From positions 248,001 through 312,000 of the forward strand of contig CALSNT010000017.1 of assembly GCA_943787785.1 (NCBI GenBank): DNA of 64,000 bases, given 5' to 3'. A program made the translations under genes and the position numbers. The notes beneath the pieces are model-generated. The model was given only the letters and a program-made list of their open reading frames with translations. It ran no database searches and had not been told where the DNA came from. This DNA comes from an uncultured Paracoccaceae bacterium (GTDB lineage: Bacteria; Pseudomonadota; Alphaproteobacteria; Rhodobacterales; Rhodobacteraceae). Positions 6,618 through 15,673 of this stretch are shown in pieces; the first letter of the stretch is position 1, and each line of letters opens with the position of its first letter.

Positions 6618-8903
6618 TTACACCGGATTGTCCATCCGCACCGTCACCTGAACCTTGCCATTTACCGCCTGCGACCAGCCCAGCGTGATCTGATCCTTGT
6701 TCACCCCTTGCTGTGTGGAAACCTGCGGAGCTGTATAGATCGACTGGCTCGACGACTGCAGATCTTCCACCACCACCGAACTGACTTTCCGCGCCCAGCC
6801 CTCGAACGGCAGATAGTCCCCGGCGTCCAGCGTCCAGACCGACTGATTGCTTGGCTGATCGAATTCCATCACCACCGGATTGATCGTGTTCTGACTGATC
6901 CCGTTGAAAGTATTGCCGGAAAACACCACGTTGCGCGCCCGCGACATGTCCAGCGAAGCGATGGAATCGTCCACTTTCTCGACTCGGTCGATGTTGCCGT
7001 TAACGGTCTTGAAGCTGTTGGCCGAGACCGTCAGCCCTTGCAGAAAATGCCCCGGCCCGTGCGGCTTGACCACCAGCCAGGCAAACGAACTGGCCACATC
7101 AATCGCCCCGAAAATGTTCCCGGTGATCGTCAGCCCGCCGAAACTGAATTCTGAACTGAAGTCCGGCGCGGCGTCATGCTCGTTGGTCATCTCGACAAAG
7201 CAATTATCGATGTAATTGCCGGTGACGATGGAGTTCACGTTTGGCTGGGTGAAGACCAGCCCGGCCTTGCGCGGCCCGTCCGTAACTTCATCCCCCTGGA
7301 ACCAGTGATTTCCGACAATCAGATGCCCGGTCCCCTTCAGGACCATCGTCGTGCCGAACCGCTGGAACCGGTTGTCGCGGATCTTGGCGTCGTTATTGTT
7401 GACGTTCAGCGCCAGTGAGACTCGGCTGGTCGCCGGAACCTGCTGTTCATCCGATACGAAGTGACACCGATCCACCTGCAAATCCTGACACCCGGTCCCG
7501 ATCGAGGTAATCCCGCGATGCTCGGGCTTGGTGACGAAGCTGTCCTTCAGGTGAAACGTCTCACCCGCCGGGGCCAAAAGGATGCCGCTGGCGTCACCGT
7601 TGCACTGCAGCTCGATATCGCTCAGCGTGAATTTCGACAGCTTTGTGAAGCCCGAAAAATCCAGCACGTATTTGTAGCGCGTGAAAGTGTAGCTCTGCGT
7701 CGCATTCGGTGCGAACAATGGCTGGCTGAGGGTCACCGTTCCTGCCCCTGGATTGGTCGCCTTCACGTAAACCTCGCGCCCGACGCCATTGCCGCTCACC
7801 TGCGCCCCGACAGGGATGTTTGCAACGTTGGTGACGCTCGTCAGCTGCAGCGGATTGCCCGCCGAGTAGCTGCCGTCGCCGGTCACAGTATCGATATCCC
7901 AGTTTGAGCCGTTCACCACGTAAAACTGCCCGTTGCGGATTACACGACGGACCTCGAATGTATCCACTGTGTTCACCGCATCATGCAGGTCAATCGGACC
8001 ATCGACGTCGATTCTCAGACCATCCAGATCGAGGGCGTCGTGGTCGGTGTAATGCAGCAGCGCCTGAAAGGCTTTCTTGAAGGCAAGAACCTCGTCCCCG
8101 AACGCGTCAACGTAGGGTTGCAGACTGAAATTCCCACGCAGGATCAAGCGCTTGTCGGCGGGCATCGTGACCGTTCCCTGAAAGCGAACCGCGTTGTCCA
8201 GTGTGATGTTCGAACCGATAAGATAGACACCCTCGGGCACCAGAATATCGCGCCCATCGGCGGCATTGTCCGCTGCATCAAATGCAGCGTGATCGTCCGT
8301 CGTGCCGTCCCCTGCAGCCCCGAAATCGCGAACGTCGACCCAATCCATCATATCGCGCAGATAGGCGCTTGTGATGTCCTCGATGACGACATCGTCGACC
8401 CGCACAATACCGCCCGACGGGCCCGTCAGGTCCAACCCGAAGTGGCCATATACCGGAGCGATCCCCCAGGGCATATCTACCCCGCCACGCACGCCCGTGC
8501 CGACAATTGCCGAGACCTCAACCACTTCGCCATAGGTCGCCAGGGTCGTCACGGGCCCAACTTCGACCAGCCCGGAAGCATGGGAATTATTCGCCAGCCC
8601 CGCCCAGGCCGAAATTGCCACGTCCGGCAGGTTGCCACTGATCGCCTTCACCCGCGCACGGATGCGCAGATAGCACCCCGGATGGATCGGCGTTTGGCCC
8701 ATGTAACGCAAGCGCTGGGTCGCGTTGATTTTGATTAACTCCAGGCAACCTCCGAAATCCTGATCGGCGGCAATCAGTGCCGCACCCGGATCGCCGTCGT
8801 AAGAGGCCGATCCCGGCGTCCCGTCTCCGTTCGCCCAGACCGTCAGCCCGTCCACAAATGGCGGTGGTGTCAACACCAGCCCTTCGGTGATTGCTTTGTT
8901 CAT
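6618..8903 (-). CDS. pectate-lyase-3/glycosyl-hydrolase-28-type beta-helix protein
   Basis: 761 residues. A segment near residue 190, WVDVRDFGAAGDGTTDDHAA, is the hallmark entry into the Pectate_lyase_3 right-handed beta-helix found in polysaccharide-degrading enzymes and phage tail spikes. Behind it are many Asn-rich helix rungs such as GNTFNGIS and GNYIDNCF. The first 180 residues form a separate beta-rich region that could be a carbohydrate-binding module. The N-terminus MNKAITEGLVLTPPPFVDGL has no signal peptide, as in phage or surface-display proteins. There is no phage gene next to it. A strong terminator follows. Function could be exopolysaccharide binding, cleavage or attachment; enzymatic activity is not shown. 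Confidence 0.7.
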   Translation of the reverse strand: MNKAITEGLVLTPPPFVDGLTVWANGDGTPGSASYDGDPGAALIAADQDFGGCLELIKINATQRLRYMGQTPIHPGCYLRIRARVKAISGNLPDVAISAWAGLANNSHASGLVEVGPVTTLATYGEVVEVSAIVGTGVRGGVDMPWGIAPVYGHFGLDLTGPSGGIVRVDDVVIEDITSAYLRDMMDWVDVRDFGAAGDGTTDDHAAFDAADNAADGRDILVPEGVYLIGSNITLDNAVRFQGTVTMPADKRLILRGNFSLQPYVDAFGDEVLAFKKAFQALLHYTDHDALDLDGLRIDVDGPIDLHDAVNTVDTFEVRRVIRNGQFYVVNGSNWDIDTVTGDGSYSAGNPLQLTSVTNVANIPVGAQVSGNGVGREVYVKATNPGAGTVTLSQPLFAPNATQSYTFTRYKYVLDFSGFTKLSKFTLSDIELQCNGDASGILLAPAGETFHLKDSFVTKPEHRGITSIGTGCQDLQVDRCHFVSDEQQVPATSRVSLALNVNNNDAKIRDNRFQRFGTTMVLKGTGHLIVGNHWFQGDEVTDGPRKAGLVFTQPNVNSIVTGNYIDNCFVEMTNEHDAAPDFSSEFSFGGLTITGNIFGAIDVASSFAWLVVKPHGPGHFLQGLTVSANSFKTVNGNIDRVEKVDDSIASLDMSRARNVVFSGNTFNGISQNTINPVVMEFDQPSNQSVWTLDAGDYLPFEGWARKVSSVVVEDLQSSSQSIYTAPQVSTQQGVNKDQITLGWSQAVNGKVQVTVRMDNPV

Positions 8904-9081
8904 CCCATTCCCCTTTTCTGGCGCAACTGCAGCCTTGGCGGCGACGCGCCCAAGGCGCGGCTGTCCGGATGGCGAAGGGGGGTATGGCGGGCATGATTAA
9001 TCACCCGCTAAGGCAGCGTTCGCTTGACGGAGCGCCGCCCCAACCAGCAAAGTCAGGTTTGCGGGTTAAATAGGTGACGCA

Positions 9082-9507
9082 ATGCTTTACGAGGTCGTGA
9101 TATTTCTACATTTCACAGGTCTGTCTCTGGGCATCGGCGGCGGGATGGCGAACCTGCTTCTGGGGCTACGAGCCAGTCGTACGACCATGCCCGAGGCCGC
9201 CGGAGTCCTGCGCGGCATGGCCCCGGTTTACGCAAGAGTTGCGACGTTGGGCTTGGCGCTATTATGGCTCAGCGGTTTGTTTTTGCTGGCTTGGAGCGGG
9301 CTGAATGCACTGACGATTCCGGCATTTCAGGCGAAATTAGCCTTCGTCGTCTTGTTGACCGGTATCTCGGTGATAGCGCGGATCACGGCCCGCAACGCTG
9401 TCAAAGCCGGGTTACAGCCCAAGCCGGGTCGCATCCGCGCGATGGGAGTGGCGACACTGACCTCAGCCTTCATCGCCCTTGGCTTTGCCGTGTTGGCGTT
9501 CCGCTAG
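9082..9507 (+). CDS. small four-helix integral membrane protein, function unknown
   Basis: 141 residues with four hydrophobic helices (about residues 3-28, 50-75, 80-105 and 118-140). A His near the N-terminus (FLHFTGLSLGIGGG) sits in a glycine-rich first helix. Similar small proteins in related bacteria are usually annotated only as membrane protein; I do not recognise a function. The stop codon shares a CTAG tetranucleotide with the stop of the convergent DUF4864 gene, so the two genes overlap by 4 bp tail to tail. Confidence 0.7.
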   Translation: MLYEVVIFLHFTGLSLGIGGGMANLLLGLRASRTTMPEAAGVLRGMAPVYARVATLGLALLWLSGLFLLAWSGLNALTIPAFQAKLAFVVLLTGISVIARITARNAVKAGLQPKPGRIRAMGVATLTSAFIALGFAVLAFR

Positions 9508-9917
9508 GCCCCGATTTGCGGCGCGGGCAAGAGTTGCACACCATCTATTTGCCAACCGCTTTCGGTTTCGATCATCTCATAATCGAGGATGTGAAAGACG
9601 TTGTTGGCGTCCTTGACCATGACTTTCTGCCACTGCTTGCCGCCGATCTCTCTCAGTTCCAGGAACTGCACGTCGCCGGGTTCCCAAACCATCGGGTAGC
9701 TGCGCTCAACCATGACGGCAAAATTCTGCTCAGACCCGAAAAGGCGCTTGATCGTCGGTGATGCATGGGCCCACGCGGCGGGAACGTCGCCGGCGCGAAA
9801 TGCCTCCAACTGGCTGGAGATTACACCCCGGATCGCGTCGCCTGATGCAGCGTCCTGCGCGGAAACCGGTGTCGCCAATGCCAATGCCATAACGATCGCT
9901 GTCAGCAATTTCCTCAT
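9504..9917 (-). CDS. DUF4864-type secreted protein
   Basis: 137 residues. A Sec signal peptide (MRKLLTAIVMALALATPVSA, cleavage before QDAA) precedes a small alpha+beta domain. The domain carries ISSQLEAFRAGDVPAAWAHASP and GWQIDGVQLLP, the pattern of DUF4864 and NTF2-like folds. Probably periplasmic; no biochemical role is known to me. It ends tail to tail with the four-helix membrane protein gene and stands alone. Confidence 0.78.
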   Translation of the reverse strand: MRKLLTAIVMALALATPVSAQDAASGDAIRGVISSQLEAFRAGDVPAAWAHASPTIKRLFGSEQNFAVMVERSYPMVWEPGDVQFLELREIGGKQWQKVMVKDANNVFHILDYEMIETESGWQIDGVQLLPAPQIGA

Positions 9918-9986
9918 GAAACAAACACTCCATTTTCCCCGGTCCTACTGAAGACACGTGCGGCACAACGGAGAAGTTTCAAGTTT

Positions 9987-11582
9987 TTATGCTGGTCCTG
10001 CCTCGGCGGAAAGTTTGGCCGCCAGAGCACGATCAATCAAATCAATGGTCTCGGCCACGCCATACAGCGCAATGAAACCGCCAAACCGCGGTCCCTGGGA
10101 CGCGCCTAGCAGCACTTCATAAAGCGCGGTGAACCACCCGCGCAGCGGGTCGAAGCCATGCTCGGTCCCGACTGCAAAAACCATAGTCTGCAAAGCCTCG
10201 GCATCGGCGCCACCCTCCCAGGCCGCCAGCCGGTCGCGCAGATCGCCCAGCGCGGCTCGCTCCTTATCATCCGGCGTGCGGAAAGTTTTATGCGGTGCCA
10301 CGTGATCCTTGTAGTAGGTCACCGCATGTCCCGCTGCCGCGTCCAGATCGGGGTTCGCCGTCGGGTTCGCGTTGGGTGCGTACTTCTGGATGAAGCCCCA
10401 GAGGGTTTCCCTGTCCTCGGCCCCCGACACGCTGGCAATGTTGAGCAGCATCGAAAACGGCACAACCATTCCGCTTTTGGGCACGTCACCGCCGTGGATA
10501 TGCCAAACCGGGTTGTTCAGCTGCTGGGCAGCGTCTTGCCCCGGATAGGCGCGCAGTTGTTGGTGATACTCATCCACCGCCCTTGGGATAACATCGAAAT
10601 GCATCCGCTTGGCCGTCTTCGGCTTGGCGTACATGAAATATGACAGGCTTTCAGTAGCCGCATAGGTCAGCCATTCGTCGATGCTGAGGCCGTTGCCCAT
10701 CGACTTGGAAATCTTCTGACCGTTCTGGTCCAGAAACAGCTCATAGGTGAAATTCACCGGGGCCTTGCCGCCCAGAATCTCACAAATCCGGCCATAGATT
10801 GGCGTGTTGGGCGCGTGTTCCTTGCCGTACATTTCAAAATCCACGCCCAGCGCCGCCCAACGCGCCCCGAAGTCTGGCTTCCACTGCAGCTTCACATTGC
10901 CGCCGGTAACCGGAACGGTGGTGTCGGTGCCGTCTTCATCCTCGAACGTAACCGTACCCTTGGCCCCGTCCACGTCCTTCATCGGCACGTAAAGGACGCG
11001 ACCCGTTGTCGGCGAGATCGGCAGGAAACAAGAATAGGTCGCCTGGCGTTCCTCACGCAGGGACTTGAGCATCACAGCCATAATGTCGTCGTACCGCTCG
11101 GCCGCGCGCAGAAGCACTGCGTCCAGCTTACCGGACGCATAGTATTCCGCAGCACTGGCAAACTCATATTCGAACCCGAACGTATCCAGGAAACGCCGCA
11201 GCATGGCGTTGTTATGCGCGCCGAAACTTTCATGGGTGCCAAACGGGTCCGGCACATGGGCCAGTGGCTTTTGCAGGCTTTCGGCCATCACCTCTTGGTT
11301 CGGCACATTGTCCGGAACCCGGCGCAGCCCGTCCATGTCATCGGAAAAGCACAGCAGTTTAGTAGGGATGTCCGAGATTACCTCGAACGCGCGCCGCACC
11401 ATCGTCGTACGCGCAACCTCGCCAAACGTCCCGATGTGTGGCAGGCCCGACGGCCCATATCCGGTCTCGAACAACACATAGCCCTTTTCGGGCGGGGCTT
11501 TTTCATACCGTTTCAACACGCGACGCGCCTCTTCAAACGGCCAGGCCTTCGAGGCCATCGCAACGTCGCGCAAATCGGTCAT
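9987..11582 (-). CDS. lysK: lysyl-tRNA synthetase, class I
   Basis: 531 residues. A class I Rossmann catalytic domain has the HIGH-type motif PHIGTFGE at residues 48-55 and the KMSKS-type loop KISKS at 290-294, followed by an alpha-helical anticodon-binding region. It charges tRNA-Lys with lysine using ATP. Class I LysRS is the archaeal type but also normal in many alphaproteobacteria, replacing the class II enzyme. No class II LysRS is visible in this window. Single gene, minus strand. Confidence 0.95.
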   Translation of the reverse strand: MTDLRDVAMASKAWPFEEARRVLKRYEKAPPEKGYVLFETGYGPSGLPHIGTFGEVARTTMVRRAFEVISDIPTKLLCFSDDMDGLRRVPDNVPNQEVMAESLQKPLAHVPDPFGTHESFGAHNNAMLRRFLDTFGFEYEFASAAEYYASGKLDAVLLRAAERYDDIMAVMLKSLREERQATYSCFLPISPTTGRVLYVPMKDVDGAKGTVTFEDEDGTDTTVPVTGGNVKLQWKPDFGARWAALGVDFEMYGKEHAPNTPIYGRICEILGGKAPVNFTYELFLDQNGQKISKSMGNGLSIDEWLTYAATESLSYFMYAKPKTAKRMHFDVIPRAVDEYHQQLRAYPGQDAAQQLNNPVWHIHGGDVPKSGMVVPFSMLLNIASVSGAEDRETLWGFIQKYAPNANPTANPDLDAAAGHAVTYYKDHVAPHKTFRTPDDKERAALGDLRDRLAAWEGGADAEALQTMVFAVGTEHGFDPLRGWFTALYEVLLGASQGPRFGGFIALYGVAETIDLIDRALAAKLSAEAGPA

Positions 11583-11675
11583 GACAGCCTCTTTCGGGCA
11601 AGTGGAACGAAGGCGGCTGTCCTATTGCCGCGCGCGGCCAAGGTCAATAATGTCCGAGGCTTACCCAAATCCGGA

Positions 11676-12098
11676 ATGCCTGCCATGAGCCTACCCCTGA
11701 CCCCGCCCGACGGCCTTGTCGCCCTGATGATTGCGATTTCCGCTTCGGACGAACGTCTGCCCACGACCCAGCTTTTGACGATCAACCGCATCGTCAACCA
11801 CCTGCCCGTCTTCGCGGATTACGATCAGGACCGCATCCGGGTGGTTGCCGAAATGGTGTTCGATCTGCTGACCGAAGAGGACGGACTGGACGCCCTGTTC
11901 GGCATGACCCGCGATGCGCTGCCCGAGAAACTGAACGAGACTGCCTATGCACTGGCCTGCGACGTCGCCGCCGCCGATGGTTCGTTGGGCGAAAGTGAGC
12001 TGCGCCTGTTGGAAGAAATGCGGTACGAACTTAACATTGATCGCCTGCACGCCGCTGCCATTGAGCGTGGAGCAAGAGCCCGCCACGCGACGGTTTAG
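11676..12098 (+). CDS. TerB-like (tellurite-resistance B domain) protein
   Basis: 140 residues from the ATG at 11676; a second ATG at 11685 is equally possible. All-helical TerB fold: GLVALMIAISASDERLPTTQ in the first helices and ALACDVAAADGSLGESELRL in the second repeat, with the acidic D-G-x-L-x-x-x-E turn typical of the family. TerB proteins bind metal ions, and many stand-alone members have no link to tellurite. No ter operon is present. It is divergent from lysK with about 94 bp between the starts. Confidence 0.75.
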   Translation: MPAMSLPLTPPDGLVALMIAISASDERLPTTQLLTINRIVNHLPVFADYDQDRIRVVAEMVFDLLTEEDGLDALFGMTRDALPEKLNETAYALACDVAAADGSLGESELRLLEEMRYELNIDRLHAAAIERGARARHATV

Positions 12099-12299
12099 GT
12101 CGGACGCGATACCCGGCACGACTTTTCTGCAACTTCAATGATCGGAGTGGAGCGGGCCACGGTCTGCTCCGAAGCGCAAGCCGGACGAGCCTGGAACCGG
12201 GTTTGGCGCTGCAACGGCGATAAGGGGCACTTTATCGTATCGCTTTGGCTGTAACCTCAAAGCCTTGCACAACCTTTCCAATGCGCCAGACCGCGGCCC

Positions 12300-12336
12300 G
12301 GCGCTCGCCCGGCGCCTTTCAGGCTTGTTTCCGGGC
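12300..12336 (+). repeat. intergenic repeat, copy A
   Basis: A 37-base stretch in the 285-bp gap after the TerB gene. It matches a 36-base stretch at 56175-56210 with two substitutions and one indel: both contain GCCCGGCGCC, TCAGGCTTG and TTCCGGGC in this order. Sixty-six bases before it a second shared word, GGGGCA plus TTTAT, is also found upstream of copy B at 84 bases. It is also rich in short inverted GC arms. Confidence 0.55.
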
Positions 12337-12383
12337 TGCGGCCGCGCATTTGTCTTTTGTCATCTTCAGGCCAAAACGCCGAT

Positions 12384-14882
12384 CTAGGAATCCACCCTGA
12401 TCACCGCGTTCTTCGGATCATAGGGGCTGTCCTCGGTCACTGCGGCATCCCACAGCTTGTCGAACATTTTGACCTGCAGTTTGGTCCCCGGTATAGAATG
12501 ATCCGGGCTGACGTAGCCCATCCCGATGCTTTTCCCGAATGCCACCGAATACCCGCCCGAGGTCAGACGCCCAACACGCGCGTCACCCGCATAAAGTGCC
12601 TCGCGCCCCCAGGGGTCCGCATCCGCCGGTCCATCGATCAGCAGCGTCACGCATCTACTGCGGATGCCGGTGTCGATCATCGCGGCCTTGCCGTGGAATT
12701 CCTTGGACAGGTTCACGAACCGATCCAGGCCCGCCTCCAGCGGGGTTGCATCGCGCCCCAACTCGGTCCCGAAAGCGCGATAGGATTTCTCCTGTCGCAG
12801 CCAGTTCTGTGCCCGCGCGCCGACCAGTTTCAGCCCATGCGCTTCACCCGCCGCCATCAGCTGGTCGAACAGGTAGTTCTGCATCTCCATCGGGTGATGC
12901 AGCTCCCAGCCCAATTCGCCAGTATAAGCCACACGGATCGCGTTCACGGGGCACATCTTTAGCTCAATCCGCTTGGCGCTGAGCCACGGGAAGCGCTTGT
13001 TCGACAACGCTGTTTCTGGCTCTCGGTCCACGATCAGGTCACGCAAAACTTCACGCGATTTCGGCCCAGCCAGCGCAAACACCCCGTTTTGCGAGGTGAT
13101 GTCGGTCAGGTGCATCTCACCAAAGCCCCCGACATTGTCGTTTACCGCCTTCGCTAAGAAATCACTGTCATAGGCCTGCCAGGCCCCCGCAGAGATCAGG
13201 ATGAACGTCGTCTCAGAGGGGCGCAGAATCGTATATTCCGTCCGCGTCGTCCCCGCATCGGTCAGCGCATAGGTCAGGTTGATCCGCCCCACCTTCGGCA
13301 GCTTGTTGGTGGTGAACCAGTCCAGAAATCCCGCCGCGCCCGGTCCGCGCAACTCGTGCTTGGTGAAAGCTGATGCGTCGATCATGCCGACGCCTTCGCG
13401 GATCGCCTTGGCCTCATCATGCGTGTACTGCCACCAGCCGCCCCGGCGAAACGACCGCGCGTCGTGGTCGAAATTGTCAGGCGCATCGAGCGGGCCAAAA
13501 TAGTTTGGACGTTCCCAACCATTCACCTGCCCGAACTGCGCTCCATGGGCTTTCATCCGGTCATAGGACGGCGCGGTTTTCAGCGGGCGGGCTGCCTCGC
13601 GCTCTTCATCCGGGTGGTGCAGAATGTAGACGTGGGAATAGCATTCCTCGTTCTTGCGCGCGGCATATTCGGTCGTCATCCAGCGCCCATAACGCTTGGG
13701 ATCAAGGCTGGCCATGTCGATCTCGGCCTCGCCTTCGACCATCATCTGCGCGAGGTAATAGCCGGTGCCGCCCGCTGCCGTGATGCCGAAACTGAACCCT
13801 TCCGCCAGCCACATGTTGCGCAGTCCCGGCGCCGGGCCGACCAGAGGGTTGCCATCGGGCGTATAGCAGATCGGCCCGTTGAAATCGTCCTTAAGCCCGC
13901 TTTCTTCGCAGGACGGTATGCGGTGGATCATCGCCAGATATTGCTCCTCGATCCGCTCTAGGTCCAACTGGAACAGATCGGCGCGGAAACTGTCGGGCAC
14001 CGAATGCTCGAAGCGCGCCGGAGCGCCTTTTTCATAGACGCCGAGAATCCAACCGCCGCGTTCTTCCCGCACATAGCTCTGCGCATCCGCATCCCGGATC
14101 ACCGGGTGTTCGGGATTGTTCTTGCGCCATTCGACCAATGCCGGATCCTGATCCATCACGATGAAGGTGTGTTCAACCGGGATCGCCGGTATCTTGATCC
14201 CCAGCAGCCGCGAGGTCCGCTGCGCATGGTTGCCCGTAGCCGTGACGACGTGTTCCGCCTGAACCACAACCTGCTCAGTCCCCGACACCAGATTGCCGCC
14301 GCGTTCGACCATCTTGGTCATTGTGACGTCCCAGTGATCCCCGGTCCAGCGGTAGCCATCGACTTGCCACTTGCGCTCAATCGTCACGCCACGCTGTCGT
14401 GCGCCCTTGGCCATCGCCATCGTGACATCAGCCGGGTTTATGTAGCCATCCGTCGGGTGATAAATCGCACCCTCCAGATCGTCGGTGTGGATCAGCGGCC
14501 AGCGGTCCTTGACGTCTTTGGCCTTCAACCACTCGTAGGGCACGTCGCAGGTTTCAGCCGTACTCGCATACAGCATGTATTCGTCCATCCGCTCTTTCGT
14601 CTGCGCCATCCTGAGGTTGCCGACGACCGAGAATCCGGCGTTCAACCCGGTTTCCTCTTCCAGCGACTTATAAAAATCGACCGAGTACTTGTGGATATGC
14701 GTCGTCGCATAGCCCATGTTGAACAGCGGCAGCAGACCCGCGGCATGCCAGGTCGAGCCAGACGTCAGTTCGTCCCGCTCAACCAGCATCACGTCATCCC
14801 AACCGGCCTTGGCCAGATGATAGGCAATGCCGGTGCCTACAGCGCCGCCACCGACAACCAGCGCTTTCACATGGGTTTTCAT
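12384..14882 (-). CDS. FAD-dependent oxidoreductase with GcvT domain (dimethylglycine/sarcosine dehydrogenase-like)
   Basis: 832 residues from the ATG at 14880-14882, chosen because AGGGA lies just upstream; an in-frame start 36 bp earlier exists. Domain order is an N-terminal DAO FAD-binding domain (VVGGGAVGTGIAYHLAKAG, about 7-25), the GSTWHAAGLL segment whose His carries covalent flavin in dimethylglycine dehydrogenase, an FAO_M connector, and a C-terminal GcvT folate-binding region (about 420-830). Such enzymes oxidatively demethylate N-methylated glycines and pass the C1 unit to tetrahydrofolate. Several paralogues are usual in marine Rhodobacteraceae, where they serve glycine-betaine or related methylamine breakdown. 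The exact substrate cannot be read here. Confidence 0.9.
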   Translation of the reverse strand: MKTHVKALVVGGGAVGTGIAYHLAKAGWDDVMLVERDELTSGSTWHAAGLLPLFNMGYATTHIHKYSVDFYKSLEEETGLNAGFSVVGNLRMAQTKERMDEYMLYASTAETCDVPYEWLKAKDVKDRWPLIHTDDLEGAIYHPTDGYINPADVTMAMAKGARQRGVTIERKWQVDGYRWTGDHWDVTMTKMVERGGNLVSGTEQVVVQAEHVVTATGNHAQRTSRLLGIKIPAIPVEHTFIVMDQDPALVEWRKNNPEHPVIRDADAQSYVREERGGWILGVYEKGAPARFEHSVPDSFRADLFQLDLERIEEQYLAMIHRIPSCEESGLKDDFNGPICYTPDGNPLVGPAPGLRNMWLAEGFSFGITAAGGTGYYLAQMMVEGEAEIDMASLDPKRYGRWMTTEYAARKNEECYSHVYILHHPDEEREAARPLKTAPSYDRMKAHGAQFGQVNGWERPNYFGPLDAPDNFDHDARSFRRGGWWQYTHDEAKAIREGVGMIDASAFTKHELRGPGAAGFLDWFTTNKLPKVGRINLTYALTDAGTTRTEYTILRPSETTFILISAGAWQAYDSDFLAKAVNDNVGGFGEMHLTDITSQNGVFALAGPKSREVLRDLIVDREPETALSNKRFPWLSAKRIELKMCPVNAIRVAYTGELGWELHHPMEMQNYLFDQLMAAGEAHGLKLVGARAQNWLRQEKSYRAFGTELGRDATPLEAGLDRFVNLSKEFHGKAAMIDTGIRSRCVTLLIDGPADADPWGREALYAGDARVGRLTSGGYSVAFGKSIGMGYVSPDHSIPGTKLQVKMFDKLWDAAVTEDSPYDPKNAVIRVDS

Positions 14883-14967
14883 CGCTGCGATTCCCTGACC
14901 GGACAAAGTTGCGCCCAATCTGGCGAAAACCGTCCCGCCCGTGCAAGTGCCGCCGACGCAACGCGCC

Positions 14968-15588
14968 TCAATTGCGACCTGTCGGCGTGCCCCCGGTGTC
15001 GAACACCGGATCCAGAATCGCGCTCAGCGCGCGTGTTTTGGCTGAATTTGGGTCCGCCGTTGAATGACATACGAAGTCACCCACGATCCGCGCCTGCTGT
15101 TCAAAGCCGTAGTCCAGGAAGGCCTTCCCGGGCTCCAATGTGTAGGAATAGGGATCACGCGATTTGAAATTCTCGACGGCCGCCGCCAACGGGCTGTAAC
15201 CCGTGACCGCCCGGTTTTGCCACTGCCAGATGTGAGTTGCCTCATGCGCCAGGAGGATTGCGCGGGCCAGCGGCAACCGCTGGGGCCAATCCACCATCAA
15301 ATCGTCGTAATGCAGAACTGGCGATACCCAGATCGTGTTGAACAAAGCGACTGCTGTCGGCGGGCGCACAGCCCGCGTATCCGGCGGTACATCACAATTG
15401 AGCGCCTGACGCGGCACAACAAGCCGAGGCGGCGCATCGCGTTGCGGTATTTGGGGCCCGGAGGAACTTAGCCGCATTCTGGATGTGTCGAGTGTCGGTC
15501 CGTGCAAATCGCGAAGATAGGCGTCTTCCGGTGGGCTCAGGTCGCGTCCGCATGCTGAAACTGCAATTAGCAGTATCAGCGACGCCAT
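14968..15588 (-). CDS. lipoprotein with HEATH zincin-like motif
   Basis: 206 residues from the ATG at 15588 (an in-frame TTG at 15609 adds 7 residues). The N-terminus MASLILLIAVSAC is a lipoprotein signal with the lipidated Cys at position 13. A central helix ILLAHEATHIWQWQN contains an HExxH-like zinc-binding pattern (HEATH), and a later Glu-rich helix YGFEQQARIVGDFV could supply the third ligand. It may be a membrane-anchored metallopeptidase, or a relic that kept only the fold. Not part of an obvious operon. Family unrecognised. Confidence 0.65.
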   Translation of the reverse strand: MASLILLIAVSACGRDLSPPEDAYLRDLHGPTLDTSRMRLSSSGPQIPQRDAPPRLVVPRQALNCDVPPDTRAVRPPTAVALFNTIWVSPVLHYDDLMVDWPQRLPLARAILLAHEATHIWQWQNRAVTGYSPLAAAVENFKSRDPYSYTLEPGKAFLDYGFEQQARIVGDFVCHSTADPNSAKTRALSAILDPVFDTGGTPTGRN

Positions 15589-15673
15589 ATGCCACTTGTG
15601 CCACTTCAAAGCACGGTCCGGGCGTCGCTTCCGACCAAAAAAAGTCTTTCCGCAGATGCCGGCACTTGGGACG

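Noticed and set aside
6618-8903. Prophage region around the beta-helix protein.
   Set aside because: No capsid, portal, terminase or integrase gene lies in the surrounding 10 kb.
10815-12098. Long plus-strand open frame crossing lysK and ending in the TerB gene (427 codons).
   Set aside because: Only the last 140 codons look like a protein family; the rest is antisense to lysK.
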